Source: Agrobacterium genomosp. 13 str. CFBP 6927 (GTDB lineage Bacteria; Pseudomonadota; Alphaproteobacteria; Rhizobiales; Rhizobiaceae). From it: DNA of 64,000 nucleotides. A program made the position numbers and the translations under genes. The stretch spans positions 734,243 through 798,242 of the forward strand of contig LT009756.1 of the NCBI GenBank assembly GCA_900012615.1, in the 5' to 3' direction. Under the pieces are notes generated by a model. It saw only the letters and a program-made list of their open reading frames with translations. It was not told the DNA's origin and did not search any database. Positions 18,821-27,196 of this stretch are shown piece by piece (position 1 is the first letter of the stretch; each line of letters starts with the position of its first letter).

Positions 18821-19741
18821 ATGACTGTGCGTTTCGTCCGCCCTTTTTCAGTTGCAGCCTATCTTTCCCGCTATCTTGGTCTTGCGGCGCTTGTGCTTTT
18901 TCTCATCGCCGGCGGAATTCACCGTTTCGGGCCGTTGACGACGCCGGATCTTGTCGGGCTGCTTATGATCGCCGCTGGCATCGCGCTGGTGGCCGTGCTT
19001 CTGGCGCTGATCGGCCTTGAACGACTCTGGACAAAAGGCGCACGCGGTGGCCTTTCGGCGCTGGCGGCGCTGCTTCTCGCGGCCCCGCCGCTCGGCGTCG
19101 TCGGTTATGGTGCATTTCTTTACTGGCAGCAGCCAAAGATTTACGACATCTCCACCGATCTGTCCGATGTGCCGGAATGGCTGGTGACGCCCGCGGCCAA
19201 TCAGCAATGGCTGATACGGCCCGCAACCATTGCGAGGCAAGACCGCGACGCGCAGGCCGAGGCCTATGCCAGCCTCGCCGGACGCCGTTATGAAGGTGCG
19301 ATAGATCGCATCTATGCCGCCGCCAAAAAAATGGCGGCAGCCCAGAATATTCGTATCGCCCACACCAGGGGTGTTATCGGCGCGGTCGAAGCCCCCTCGG
19401 CTGGCGTTCCCGAACAGGACAAGACGCCGCCCGCCGAAGAAGGGCCGGTGGAGGATTTGCCATCCATCGTGCCGGTGCCCATGGCCCGCCCGGCAGAAGC
19501 GCCACAACCCACCTTCTTTAACGGCAGCGGCGTGGTGTTGATGCAGGGCGAAACCCGCACGCGCATCTGGGGCCTGCGTTTCGATATCCTCATCCGCCTC
19601 AAGGAAGAGGCGGAAACCACCATCGTCGACGTCCGCGTCGCCTCCCGCTATGGCCCGCACGATCTCGGCATGGGGGCTGCGATTGCCGAAGCCTATCTCG
19701 ATGCGCTGGATGCGGAAATGCAGGGGTTGAACGACAATTGA
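18821..19741 (+). CDS. DUF1499 membrane protein
   Basis: 306 aa. The N-terminal half has three hydrophobic segments (residues ~10-32, ~46-70, ~80-105: GLAALVLFLIAGGIH, LLMIAAGIALVAVLLALIGL, LSALAALLLAAPPLGVVGYG). The C-terminal half carries the DUF1499 domain (KIYDISTDLSDVPEW, YEGAIDRIYAAAKKM, IWGLRFDILIRL, DVRVASRYGPHDLGMGA), interrupted by a Pro/Glu-rich linker at about 190-225. The soluble domain is probably periplasmic or cytosolic next to the membrane. Function is not known. The frame is open to 18431 through the repeat, but 18821 is the first Met that gives a normal N-terminus. Confidence 0.8.
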   Translation: MTVRFVRPFSVAAYLSRYLGLAALVLFLIAGGIHRFGPLTTPDLVGLLMIAAGIALVAVLLALIGLERLWTKGARGGLSALAALLLAAPPLGVVGYGAFLYWQQPKIYDISTDLSDVPEWLVTPAANQQWLIRPATIARQDRDAQAEAYASLAGRRYEGAIDRIYAAAKKMAAAQNIRIAHTRGVIGAVEAPSAGVPEQDKTPPAEEGPVEDLPSIVPVPMARPAEAPQPTFFNGSGVVLMQGETRTRIWGLRFDILIRLKEEAETTIVDVRVASRYGPHDLGMGAAIAEAYLDALDAEMQGLNDN

Positions 19742-19780
19742 TGTGTCGCTGACGCTACGCTCTTGATAAGAAACGAGAGT

Positions 19781-19827
19781 GTGCCGCCTGTTCCTTCTCC
19801 CCGGCGGGGAGAAGAAACAGGCGGCAC
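19781..19827. repeat. 47-bp near-perfect hairpin between convergent genes
   Basis: A 22-bp arm (GTGCCGCCTGTTCCTTCTCC then CC) pairs with its complement on the far side of a 3-base loop with one mismatch. The core CTTCTCCCC/GGGGAGAAG recurs at 63923-63943. It lies between convergent genes and could act as a two-way terminator. Apart from this hairpin the 19742-19905 gap shows nothing. Confidence 0.75.
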
Positions 19828-19905
19828 CCGGTCGATCCAATCAGGGAGTAGAGTGAGAGGCGAGGTCACAACGCGCCCTGAAATGTCGCGTGCCAGAAAT
19901 ACCCG

Positions 19906-20814
19906 CTACGCCGGGAAATATTCCCCCAGCAGCGACGGCGCACCATCCGTCCGCACCTCACCCTTTTCGATCAGGTCTTCGATATGTGCCAGAACGGAAA
20001 GGGCTGCCGCCCCATGCAGGCGCTTGTCGGTGCTGGCATAGATGACCTTCACCATATCGGCGATCCGCCGGTCTCCATCTTTGATGCGCTTCAAAACCGC
20101 CTTTTCCCGCATGCGCCGATGGGCGCGCAAGCCCCGCATGAAGGCGGCGGGATCGGTGACCGGGCCGCCATGGCCGGGCAGGAACAGCCGGTCATCGCGG
20201 GTGAGCAGCCGTTCCAGCGAGGCCATGTAATCGCTCATCGCCCCATCCGGCGGCGCGACGATGGTGGTGGCCCAGGCCATCACATGATCGGCGGAAAAGA
20301 CGATGCCGCTGCCATCAAGCGCGAAGGCGGCGTGGTTGGCGGTGTGTCCCGGCGTATGCAGCGCGGTAAGCTGCCAGCCGTCGCCGGAAAGGCTCTGCCC
20401 GTCGCCAAGCGCGATATCGGGCGCAAAAGCGGTATCGGAGCTTTCGGCAAAGGGATTGGTCTCCCCCACATGCAGCGGCCGGGCGGCCCGGTGCGGGCCT
20501 TCCGCCACCGTCAGCGCCCCGGTCGCCTCCTTCAGCCGCCGGGCGAGTGGCGAGTGATCGCGATGGGTGTGGCTGACGAAGATATGGGTGACCTCGCGGC
20601 CATCAAGCGCTGCCATCAGCGCCTGAAAATGCGCCTCATCCTCCGGGCCGGGATCGATGACGGCGACGGAACGGTCGCCGACAATATAGGAGTTGGTGCC
20701 ATGGAAGGTGAAGGCGGAGGGATTGTTGACGGTGATGCGCTGAATGAGCGGGGCGACGGGAACCGCCTCGCCATAGGCCGGCTGGAAATCGAGATCGAAT
20801 GCCGGGTCCGCCAT
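19906..20814 (-). CDS. Metallo-beta-lactamase-fold hydrolase
   Basis: 302 aa MBL-fold hydrolase of the LACTB2-like group. Metal-binding motif HTHRDH (FVSHTHRDHSPLARRL) follows VAVIDPGPEDEAH. Further ligands are the His of LHTPGHTANH and the Asp of GIVFSADHVMAW, plus His in FLPGHGGPV. A C-terminal helical region (residues ~230-300: RMREKAVLKRIKDGDRRIA, LSVLAHIEDLIEKGEV) resembles the winged-helix tail of LACTB2 proteins. AGGAGGTCTCG precedes the ATG. The natural substrate is unknown (thioester, RNA or a small metabolite are all possible in this group). Confidence 0.88.
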   Translation of the reverse strand: MADPAFDLDFQPAYGEAVPVAPLIQRITVNNPSAFTFHGTNSYIVGDRSVAVIDPGPEDEAHFQALMAALDGREVTHIFVSHTHRDHSPLARRLKEATGALTVAEGPHRAARPLHVGETNPFAESSDTAFAPDIALGDGQSLSGDGWQLTALHTPGHTANHAAFALDGSGIVFSADHVMAWATTIVAPPDGAMSDYMASLERLLTRDDRLFLPGHGGPVTDPAAFMRGLRAHRRMREKAVLKRIKDGDRRIADMVKVIYASTDKRLHGAAALSVLAHIEDLIEKGEVRTDGAPSLLGEYFPA

Positions 20815-21016
20815 CGAGACCTCCTGAAAAATGCCATGCCACCCAGAGCCACGGCCTCAGCCGCGCCATCGCCAAGCCCTAACATGCCATGTCAGGCACG
20901 GCATCCAAAAAGCTTGGATTTTGTGAAAAAATAAGTCGCCGGGTCATTGCCGGGCCGGGCAGGCTTTGCTAATCAGGCCCGGTTCAGGCAGCGTCGTTTC
21001 GCCCACGCTGCCCTGT

Positions 21017-21091
21017 TGGGGCGTCGCCAAGCGGTAAGGCACCGGTTTTTGGTACCGGCATTCCCAGGTTCGAATCCTGGCGCCCCAGCCA
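21017..21091 (+). tRNA. tRNA-Gln (anticodon UUG)
   Basis: Cloverleaf read by eye: acceptor TGGGGCG/CGCCCCA, D-arm with AAGCGGTAAGGC, anticodon stem CCGGT/ACCGG with loop TTTTGGT (anticodon TTG), T-arm CCAGGTTCGAATCCTGG. CCA is encoded at 21089-21091. Confidence 0.95.
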
Positions 21092-21173
21092 ATGCTTTAT
21101 CTTTCGTGGCTTGGCTCGCGCGAGATCGCAAAAGATTTAGCCATCACTCACTAAATTGAGATCGCCCTACACA

Positions 21174-21461
21174 TCATTTTACTGTGTCGGATGGCGCCTT
21201 TCGAAGGGCTGCTGCCTTTTCTCGTGCTATTCCAAACCGATTTCCTGCAAGACCGAACAACAGAACGAACAATGGGACTGCGACAATCCATCCTGCTAAT
21301 CCTCGACCGGCACTAGCAATGCCAAAACCGGGAAGAAACAGCGCAAATATAAGCCCAAATAAAGCTCCAACAGTGGTCCATCTTTGTTGTGTTGTCGTCC
21401 AAGCCAATCGAATAAAATGACGATGCAAGAAACGTGCTGTAGCGCGGTAACTAAGTTGCAA
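21174..21461 (-). CDS. Small two-helix membrane protein, unknown
   Basis: 95 aa with two hydrophobic segments (GALFGLIFALFLPGFGIA and GWIVAVPLFVLLFGLAG), a basic N-terminus (ATARFLHRHFIRL) and a basic C-terminus. The start appears to be a TTG at 21461 with AAGGA seven bases upstream; no ATG is available. Base composition is lower in GC than the flanks and it sits right after tRNA-Gln, so it may be acquired. It is unrecognised and short, so coding status is moderately sure. The 21462-21751 gap upstream shows no further gene. Confidence 0.5.
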   Translation of the reverse strand: MQLSYRATARFLHRHFIRLAWTTTQQRWTTVGALFGLIFALFLPGFGIASAGRGLAGWIVAVPLFVLLFGLAGNRFGIAREKAAALRKAPSDTVK

Positions 21462-21751
21462 TGATGTTTCCTTGTGCCTATTTAAGATTGCGATTCAGCA
21501 AATGGCATAGTCAATAAAAAAGGTCGCGACAAGGGCGGTTTTAGTCCTGCAATATCAGGCTGGTGTAGCAGTCACAATTTTTTGCCCAATCCAGTTCGCT
21601 CGGGCTTTGTAGAGCGTCGCGTCAAACTCCATTTCGGTTGTTCTCCGCTGACTTTGCCTTCAGTACGAGAGTGAGAGGTCGCAATCAGCCACGCAAAAAA
21701 CGCCGCGCATCCAGAGACACGCGGCGTCCAATCCTAAATCGCACTCAAGCC

Positions 21752-23485
21752 TTAAAGCGCGATATCCGGCACCTTCTTCACCGGCGCACCCGCAGGCGCC
21801 GCACCGGCGCCCTTCAGCGCCTCAAGGTCGATCTGCGGCGGGGTGGGCAGCTGCAGGTGTTCGGCGGTATAGGCCCATTCCTGCTGCACCTTTTCCGGGT
21901 CGTCATTGAGCTTCGTGCCGTAGCTCGGCACGATCTGGCGGATCTTGGCCTGCCATTCAGGCGTCGCCACCTTGTCCTTGAAGACCTTTTCCAGAACGCT
22001 GAGCATGATCGGGGCGGCCGTGGAAGCGCCCGGCGAAGCGCCGAGCAGGCCGGCGATGCTGCCGTCCTTGGCGGCGACGACTTCGGTGCCGAGCCGCAGA
22101 ACGCCGCCCTTTTCTTCGTCGCGCTTGATGATCTGCACGCGCTGGCCGGCCTGCCACAGGCGCCATTCGCCCTGCTTGGCATTCGGGAAATATTCCTTCA
22201 GCGCGGCAAAACGGTCGTCATCCGACATCATCAGCTGGCCGGCGAGATATTCCACCAGCGGATATTCATCGATGCCCACCCGCACCATCGGCCAGGCATT
22301 GCTGGTCGTCACGGAGGAGACGAGATCGAAATAGGAGCCTTCCTTCAGGAACTTGGTCGAGAAGGTGGCGAAAGGTCCGAACAGGATGACACGCTTGCCA
22401 CCCAGCACGCGGGTATCGAGATGCGGCACCGACATGGGCGGCGAGCCGACCGAGGCCTTGCCATAGGCCTTGGCCAGATGCTGCATCGTCACGTCAGGAT
22501 TTTCGTTGATGAGGAACGAGCCGCCCACCGGGAAGCCGGCATAGTCGTCCGCTTCCGGAATGCCGGACATCTGCAGCAGATGCAGTGCGCCGCCGCCGGC
22601 GCCGATGAACACGAATTTCGCATCCACCACCTGTTCGGCATCGGTCTTGGTGTTGGCATAGGTCACGCGCCAGCTGCCATCGGCATTGCGCTGGATGTCG
22701 GAAACCTCGCTATTGACCTGAAGGTCGAAATTCTGGTCGCCCTGCAGATGCGATACGAATTGCCGGGTGATTTCGCCGAATTCCATGTCGGTGCCGAGCG
22801 GCGACCATGTCGCGCCGATCTTCTGGGAAGGATCGCGGCCTTCCATCATCAGCGGCACCCACTTCTTGATCTGCTCGGGATCGGTGGAATATTCCATGCC
22901 GGCGAACAGCGGGCTGGCTTTGAGCGCCTGATAGCGCTTTTCCAGATAGGCGACGTTTTCATCACCCCAGACGAAGCTCATATGCGGCGTGTGGTTGATA
23001 AAGGAGCGCGGGTTCTTCAAAACGCCGTTACGCACCTGCCATGCCCAGAACTGTCGGGAAATCTGGAAGGATTCATTGATGTTGACGGCCTGGCTGATCT
23101 TGATGTTGCCGTTGTCGTCTTCCGGTGTGTAGTTGAGTTCGGCAAGCGCCGAGTGGCCGGTGCCGGCATTGTTCCAGCCGTTCGAGCTTTCAAGCGCCAC
23201 GCCATCCAGCCGCTCCAGCATCTGCATCGACCAGGTGGGTTCGAGTTCACGCAGCCACACACCGAGCGTCGCGCTCATGATGCCGCCGCCGATCAGAAGC
23301 ACGTCGACCTTCTTGGCAGCCGTGTTGGCGAGAAGCGGGGAAGAGGGCAGCGCCGCTGCGGCAATCCCGGCGAGCGCACCGCCCAGAACCTGTCGGCGGT
23401 TCATCGGGATCGCGTGGGAAAGGGTGGTTTCCTGGGAAAGATCAGTGAGCTGGGATTTGTCTTGATCGATGGGAGTCACGGCCAT
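21752..23485 (-). CDS. mqo: Malate:quinone oxidoreductase
   Basis: FAD-dependent enzyme oxidising L-malate to oxaloacetate and passing electrons to quinone. 577 aa from the ATG at 23485. An N-terminal region contains a Tat-like signal ([20 protein letters not shown], about residues 28-47). The Rossmann motif [16 protein letters not shown] follows, then Mqo signatures ([80 protein letters not shown]). The C-terminus has a Pro/Ala-rich tail ending KKVPDIAL. The ribosome binding site at 23485 is weak, so the start is uncertain. The export signal is unusual for the soluble-facing enzyme and suggests a periplasm-side location. Confidence 0.93.
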   Translation of the reverse strand: MAVTPIDQDKSQLTDLSQETTLSHAIPMNRRQVLGGALAGIAAAALPSSPLLANTAAKKVDVLLIGGGIMSATLGVWLRELEPTWSMQMLERLDGVALESSNGWNNAGTGHSALAELNYTPEDDNGNIKISQAVNINESFQISRQFWAWQVRNGVLKNPRSFINHTPHMSFVWGDENVAYLEKRYQALKASPLFAGMEYSTDPEQIKKWVPLMMEGRDPSQKIGATWSPLGTDMEFGEITRQFVSHLQGDQNFDLQVNSEVSDIQRNADGSWRVTYANTKTDAEQVVDAKFVFIGAGGGALHLLQMSGIPEADDYAGFPVGGSFLINENPDVTMQHLAKAYGKASVGSPPMSVPHLDTRVLGGKRVILFGPFATFSTKFLKEGSYFDLVSSVTTSNAWPMVRVGIDEYPLVEYLAGQLMMSDDDRFAALKEYFPNAKQGEWRLWQAGQRVQIIKRDEEKGGVLRLGTEVVAAKDGSIAGLLGASPGASTAAPIMLSVLEKVFKDKVATPEWQAKIRQIVPSYGTKLNDDPEKVQQEWAYTAEHLQLPTPPQIDLEALKGAGAAPAGAPVKKVPDIAL

Positions 23486-23822
23486 ACCTGATTCTTGTTT
23501 TGTGTTAAAAACATTCCTCCCGAACGCCCCGTTATAGCAAAGCGTAAACCGGCACAACCCGGACTCATTCACTCCAGTTCAGGCGTTTTTGCAGGGGTTT
23601 TGCCGGGACATAAGGTCGCAACGGTGAATTTCACGGCTTTGCCGATCGTCATTTTTTAGGGTTGCGAAGATTAGGCGCGGCTTTCAAACGGTTGAAAAGG
23701 GCCTGCGCGCCGGATGTCGCGAAAAGCTGGGTGATCCACCCTTTGCCAGACGGCGGCGACCGCGCCGCGCCGCGATGGGCGAAAATTTTTTCAGAAAAAT
23801 GACAATAGTCCCCAAAAAGTGA

Positions 23823-23854
23823 AAGGCCCGCCGGTTCGGGCGGGCCTTGTTTTC
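23823..23854 (-). terminator. Hairpin terminator after the 140-aa lipoprotein gene
   Basis: Perfect 10-bp stem AAGGCCCGCC/GGCGGGCCTT with a 6-base loop lies just past the lipoprotein stop. It has TTTTC on the plus side and TCACTTTTTG on the minus side. The rest of the 23573-23872 gap shows no credible gene. Confidence 0.75.
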
Positions 23855-23872
23855 TGTCTTCGGGCTGAAAAC

Positions 23873-24295
23873 TCAGTTTGCGGCGAGGAATTCCGCGCAG
23901 TAGCTCGGACCGTTGACGCCGGGACGGTCGGAGACCGTGCGCACCGAGGTGATCTTGTAGTCGCTGGAAACGACGAGCTGCACCGTGCAGGAGAGCGAGG
24001 CGGTGCGGGCAGGCGAGATCTGGCGACCCTTCTTGCCGTCCTTGCCCTCTTCGAACTTGGCCGGAATGGTGGCCTTCTTGTAGCCGCCGCGCCAATTATA
24101 GACGGTCGAGCTGCCTGTCTCCGTGTCGCTCAGCGGCGGGCCGAATTTTGCGAAGAAAATACCTGCCGACTGACCGACCCACCGCGTTTCCACGGGGCTC
24201 TTCTGGGTGAAGGAAGGGGTGGAGCCGCCCGTGGAGGTGGTGCAGGCCGAGAGCGCAATGGCAAACGCTGCAAGCGTTACGCTGCGAAATAGCAT
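23873..24295 (-). CDS. Small lipoprotein, unknown function
   Basis: 140 aa. N-terminal lipoprotein signal MLFRSVTLAAFAIALSAC with lipobox LSAC, then a Ser/Thr-rich linker (TTSTGGSTPSF). The mature domain includes VGQSAGIFFAKFGPPLSD, STVYNWRGGYKK and SCTVQLVVSSDYKITSVRTV, with two more cysteines that could pair (LSCTVQL and SYCAEFL). The fold hints at an outer-membrane assembly or BamE/SmpA-like lipoprotein (WVGQ...FG pattern), but this is only a resemblance. The gene is monocistronic. Confidence 0.82.
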   Translation of the reverse strand: MLFRSVTLAAFAIALSACTTSTGGSTPSFTQKSPVETRWVGQSAGIFFAKFGPPLSDTETGSSTVYNWRGGYKKATIPAKFEEGKDGKKGRQISPARTASLSCTVQLVVSSDYKITSVRTVSDRPGVNGPSYCAEFLAAN

Positions 24296-24559
24296 GGTGA
24301 AATGTCCTTTGTGCCGTGTCCGGCTTCCCGCCGGTCATTCCGTTCCCCTAGCAGATTTGACGGCGACGGGCAGGGGAGGTATGCGGCTTGACGAAAATTT
24401 CCTGCCACAATTGCTTTTTTGTAACGTTTTCCAGCATGCTGTCCCGCGCAACAGGCACTTGGCCGCCGCCCTTCGCCGCACCGCGAAAACTTGTCATAAA
24501 AAATGCAAGATGCCGCTTGTCGAACGCCGGAGGCTGGTCTATAGAAGCGCCGCTGGTCA

Positions 24560-24636
24560 CGGAGTGTAGCGCAGTCTGGTAGCGCACCACGTTCGGGACG
24601 TGGGGGTCGGAGGTTCGAATCCTCTCACTCCGACCA
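24560..24636 (+). tRNA. tRNA-Pro (anticodon CGG)
   Basis: Acceptor CGGAGTG/CACTCCG, D-arm GCGCAGTCTGGTAGCGC, anticodon stem CCACG/CGTGG with loop TTCGGGA (anticodon CGG), T-arm CGGAGGTTCGAATCCTC-type. Discriminator A and encoded CCA at 24634-24636. Confidence 0.95.
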
Positions 24637-24999
24637 GCTTAAGCCCTGTCCCGACGGCTTCTTCTTCACAATCTCAGCAGTTCCCGGCTTCGGCAACAAA
24701 GAGCCCTTGCATTCTTCGCCATTCGCGGCGGCAAAACTGTCACCACATCTTCACAATTTCTGGTTTATCGACATCACGCGATGCTGACGCGACACGGCGC
24801 GGGGCCTGAGAGAATTTTTGCTATTCTCTTCTATTGAATATTTCCAGATTCAGAATATAAATCGCAATTAATATTGTAAGATCTGAGTATACATCTCCGA
24901 TTTGAGGGGGAATATCGGCTTTTTTGCCGCTTTTTTTGATTTTTAAGCCGTCATTCTGAGCTTCATTATTTTCTATCATACTATTTTTGAGGATTAGAG
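24637..24999. other. AT-rich gap between tRNA-Pro and the lysis-like operon
   Basis: 363 bases with no credible ORF. Composition drops sharply toward AT from about 24800. A short hairpin CGGC-TTTTTT-GCCG followed by CTTTTTTT lies at 24916-24937. The next gene has GAGGATTAGAG before its ATG. No repeat of the tRNA 3' end that would mark an integration site was seen here or near 27120. Confidence 0.5.
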
Positions 25000-26178
25000 A
25001 TGAATCCATTGGTTGCCATTGCCATTGCACTGGTCCCGGACCTGGTTCGATTGATTGCCGGAGACAAGGCCGGAGCCTTTTCGGAGAAAGTAGCCGCTGT
25101 GGTCAAAGAGAAGACCGAGACCGATGACGGCGGGGCGGCACAAGCCAAGGTTGACGCTGATCCGCAGGTGAGAGCGCAATTGCAGAAGGCGCTTGTGGAC
25201 GCCGCCTTGAACGAGACAAAAGAGCAAAATCGCGCCGAGGAAGCAAAACGCGAAATCGAGTTTGAGGCGCTGAAAGAACAATTCGCTGAGGCGGGCCGCG
25301 AGCGCGAAGACGCGATGATACGGTTCCGCGAGGAATTGCAAAGCATCCAGAACGCCCGAAGCTTCTATGCCGACCTTGCAAAGTCCGGCAATCCGGCGGC
25401 CTGGATCAATCCCTTGCTGTCGGTCGTCATCACGCTTGGATTTTTAGCGCTTGTCTATCTGCTGCTTTACGCTCCGGCGCAGGATGTCGAAAAGAATCAG
25501 GTCTTCAATATCGCTCTCGGTGCCCTGGCCACCGCTTTCGCGACCGTCATCGGGTTTCACTTCGGTTCTTCTTCGGGGTCTAAGCAGAAGGACAATGTCA
25601 ATGCGGCGATAATGGCCGAACAGGTCGCGAAGCTGGAAGAACAGCAAGGCGGGCCTGTTTCAAGAGATAAGGCGCGCGCTGGCGAAATAGCCGATAGCCG
25701 ATCTGAAACCACCAAATCCACGGGGTCCGGCTCCGGTGATCTTTTCAACCAGAAGGCCCCTGGAATCATGGCGGATCTGATGAAGGATGTCGGCATCACC
25801 GATTTTCAGGCGGGCGGCATCCTGGGCAATATCGGGCATGAATGCGCCGGCTTCAAGCATTTTCAGGAGATCGGTGTAAAGCCGCCAAAGGGCGGCTGGG
25901 GGTGGTGCCAGTGGACCGGCGTTCGCCGTACCGCCTTTATGCAATGGATCGCGCAGCGGGGATACGCCCCCGAATCCGACGAGGCCAATTACGGTTTTCT
26001 TGTCTATGAATTGAATGGCAGCGAGCAAAGCGCTCTGGCGCATCTCAAAAAGACGGGCAGTCTGGAAGAGGCGACAAAAAGCTTCATGGAAAAGTTCGAA
26101 CGGCCCGGCGCTCCCCACCTCAATAGCCGTCTTGCTTGGGCAAAACGCGCAATGAAAGCTTTCGGGGAGGGCGTATAG
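25000..26178 (+). CDS. Holin-like membrane domain fused to a phage-type lysozyme domain
   Basis: 392 aa, two recognisable parts. Residues 1-200 resemble three-helix (GTA/phage) holins of alphaproteobacteria: an N-terminal hydrophobic helix (1-20), a long charged coiled region with DADPQVRAQLQKALVDAAL (52-70) and KREIEFEALKEQFAEAGRE, then two membrane helices at 136-157 and 168-187 ending in HFGSSSGSKQKDN. Residues 252-390 resemble the phage tail lysozyme domain: AGGILGNIGHECAGF with candidate catalytic Glu281, then GGWGWCQWTGVRR and LAHLKKTGSLEEATKSF. A Ser/Thr/Gly-rich linker joins them. The likely role is membrane permeabilisation coupled to peptidoglycan cleavage. It starts an operon: the next ATG follows its stop directly. 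Domain assignment is from memory, without a profile search. Confidence 0.8.
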   Translation: MNPLVAIAIALVPDLVRLIAGDKAGAFSEKVAAVVKEKTETDDGGAAQAKVDADPQVRAQLQKALVDAALNETKEQNRAEEAKREIEFEALKEQFAEAGREREDAMIRFREELQSIQNARSFYADLAKSGNPAAWINPLLSVVITLGFLALVYLLLYAPAQDVEKNQVFNIALGALATAFATVIGFHFGSSSGSKQKDNVNAAIMAEQVAKLEEQQGGPVSRDKARAGEIADSRSETTKSTGSGSGDLFNQKAPGIMADLMKDVGITDFQAGGILGNIGHECAGFKHFQEIGVKPPKGGWGWCQWTGVRRTAFMQWIAQRGYAPESDEANYGFLVYELNGSEQSALAHLKKTGSLEEATKSFMEKFERPGAPHLNSRLAWAKRAMKAFGEGV

Positions 26179-26853
26179 ATGCCTGGTTTTGTCACTGGTG
26201 TAGATATTTTCTTCAAGATCGCGCTCGCGGCGATCGCCGCTTATGTCAGCTATCAGTTCGGCGCCTTCAAACAGCAGAACGATGATATCAAGCTCGTGGT
26301 CGACCTGGCCTTTGCCAAGGAGGACCGCACCGCGGTTGCAGGTGTCACCCTCGCATCGCATTATTTTGCGCAGAAACGCATCCCCAAGGAATTTTACGAC
26401 TCGGTAATGACCTCCGTCGGTAAAGACGGCAACAAGACTCTCGTCCTGGCGGCCACAAGCAGCGCCAATGAGATCGTGCAAAACAATCCTGAAGTCGCCC
26501 AGCAGGTGGCGACGGCTTCGAACGCGCTTCCCGCCCGCGTATTTTTTCAGATCAGCCGGGAGGTGGATCGAGCAAAGGCCAAGGCGATCGAGGAGATGCT
26601 GGAGGCACGGGCCGTATCACCAAGCCCGCAGGCCGTTTTTGTGCCCGGCATCGAGTTTGTGAACACGCCGATGCGCCAAACCGAGGTCAGGTGTTTCAGG
26701 AAGGAAGAGTGTGACACTCTGGGTGTGGGACTGGTCGAGTTTCTGAAAGAAAATGCCGTGCCGGCCAAATTGAACGACATGAGCGACACGTACGGAAAGT
26801 CCAAGAAGATTCTTCCCAATACTTTTGAAGTGTGGTTCTCCCCGCTCTCTTAA
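26179..26853 (+). CDS. Membrane-anchored protein of unknown function, partner of the holin-lysozyme protein
   Basis: 224 aa; the ATG abuts the upstream stop codon with no gap, so translation is coupled. One N-terminal hydrophobic segment (residues ~8-25, DIFFKIALAAIAAYVSYQFG) suggests an anchor. A helical middle part follows (HYFAQKRIPKEFYDSVMTSV, LPARVFFQISREVDRAKAKAI), then a C-terminal domain of about 75 residues (FVPGIEFVNTPMRQTEVRCF, GVGLVEFLKENAVPAKLND, PNTFEVWFSPLS). The C-terminal pattern of paired strands around RCFRKEEC resembles a small alpha/beta ligand-binding domain that I have seen in other membrane-linked hypothetical proteins. No function can be assigned. Confidence 0.72.
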   Translation: MPGFVTGVDIFFKIALAAIAAYVSYQFGAFKQQNDDIKLVVDLAFAKEDRTAVAGVTLASHYFAQKRIPKEFYDSVMTSVGKDGNKTLVLAATSSANEIVQNNPEVAQQVATASNALPARVFFQISREVDRAKAKAIEEMLEARAVSPSPQAVFVPGIEFVNTPMRQTEVRCFRKEECDTLGVGLVEFLKENAVPAKLNDMSDTYGKSKKILPNTFEVWFSPLS

Positions 26854-26917
26854 GTTTGTGCGAGAGTCCTTCAGTTCAAGTCGAAGAGCTGATGCATTTA
26901 GCCCTATATAATGATTG

Positions 26918-26953
26918 AAGCCCGATGTTTGTTTGCGCACAAGCATTGGGCTT
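26918..26953 (+). terminator. Hairpin after the holin-lysozyme operon
   Basis: Stem AAGCCCGATG (26918-26927) pairs with CATTGGGCTT (26944-26953, one G-T pair). The T-run that follows is short (TT), so termination may be partial. Confidence 0.45.
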
Positions 26954-27041
26954 TCATGCCGTTGACCTGAAATCCTCCCTTTGTGAAAGGGAACGCAACG
27001 GCTCTTCGGCCGTTATCCATTCACAACACATGGAGGATAAC

Positions 27042-27119
27042 ATGCTAAAGGGTATTGCACTGTGGGCTATGGGCGTTCCGATCTTCGTGATCATTCTGCT
27101 TTATATGTTCGTGTTTTAA
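27042..27119 (+). CDS. 25-aa single-helix membrane peptide
   Basis: A very short ORF (ATG 27042, TAA 27117-27119) with GGAGG five bases upstream, a near-ideal ribosome binding site. The peptide starts MLKGIALWAMGVPIF and the rest is entirely hydrophobic, ending LLYMFVF, so it should span the membrane once. A small hairpin with a TCTTCG loop (26997-27014) lies in its leader. A bidirectional terminator follows at 27148. Peptides of this look occur in other Rhizobiales genomes, but I know of no assigned function. It is too short for normal gene callers. Confidence 0.65.
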   Translation: MLKGIALWAMGVPIFVIILLYMFVF

Positions 27120-27147
27120 GCGGTACCTGACCAAAGGTTCCGCAACA

Positions 27148-27178
27148 AAAAAGGCGACCGTATTGCGGTCGCCTTTTT
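27148..27178. terminator. Bidirectional terminator between the 25-aa peptide gene and cysN
   Basis: Perfect 13-bp stem AAAAAGGCGACCG/CGGTCGCCTTTTT with a 5-base loop. It serves both the plus-strand peptide gene and minus-strand cysN. Confidence 0.88.
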
Positions 27179-27196
27179 CTGTTCATGCCGACATTC

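Noticed and set aside
23649..24095. 148-codon ORF on the minus strand downstream of the lipoprotein
   Set aside because: It overlaps the 140-aa lipoprotein in another frame, crosses its terminator, and has no signal or domain.
24637..27120. Integrated element with attachment sites at tRNA-Pro
   Set aside because: No integrase, and no copy of the tRNA 3' end was found downstream; the tRNA adjacency is suggestive only.
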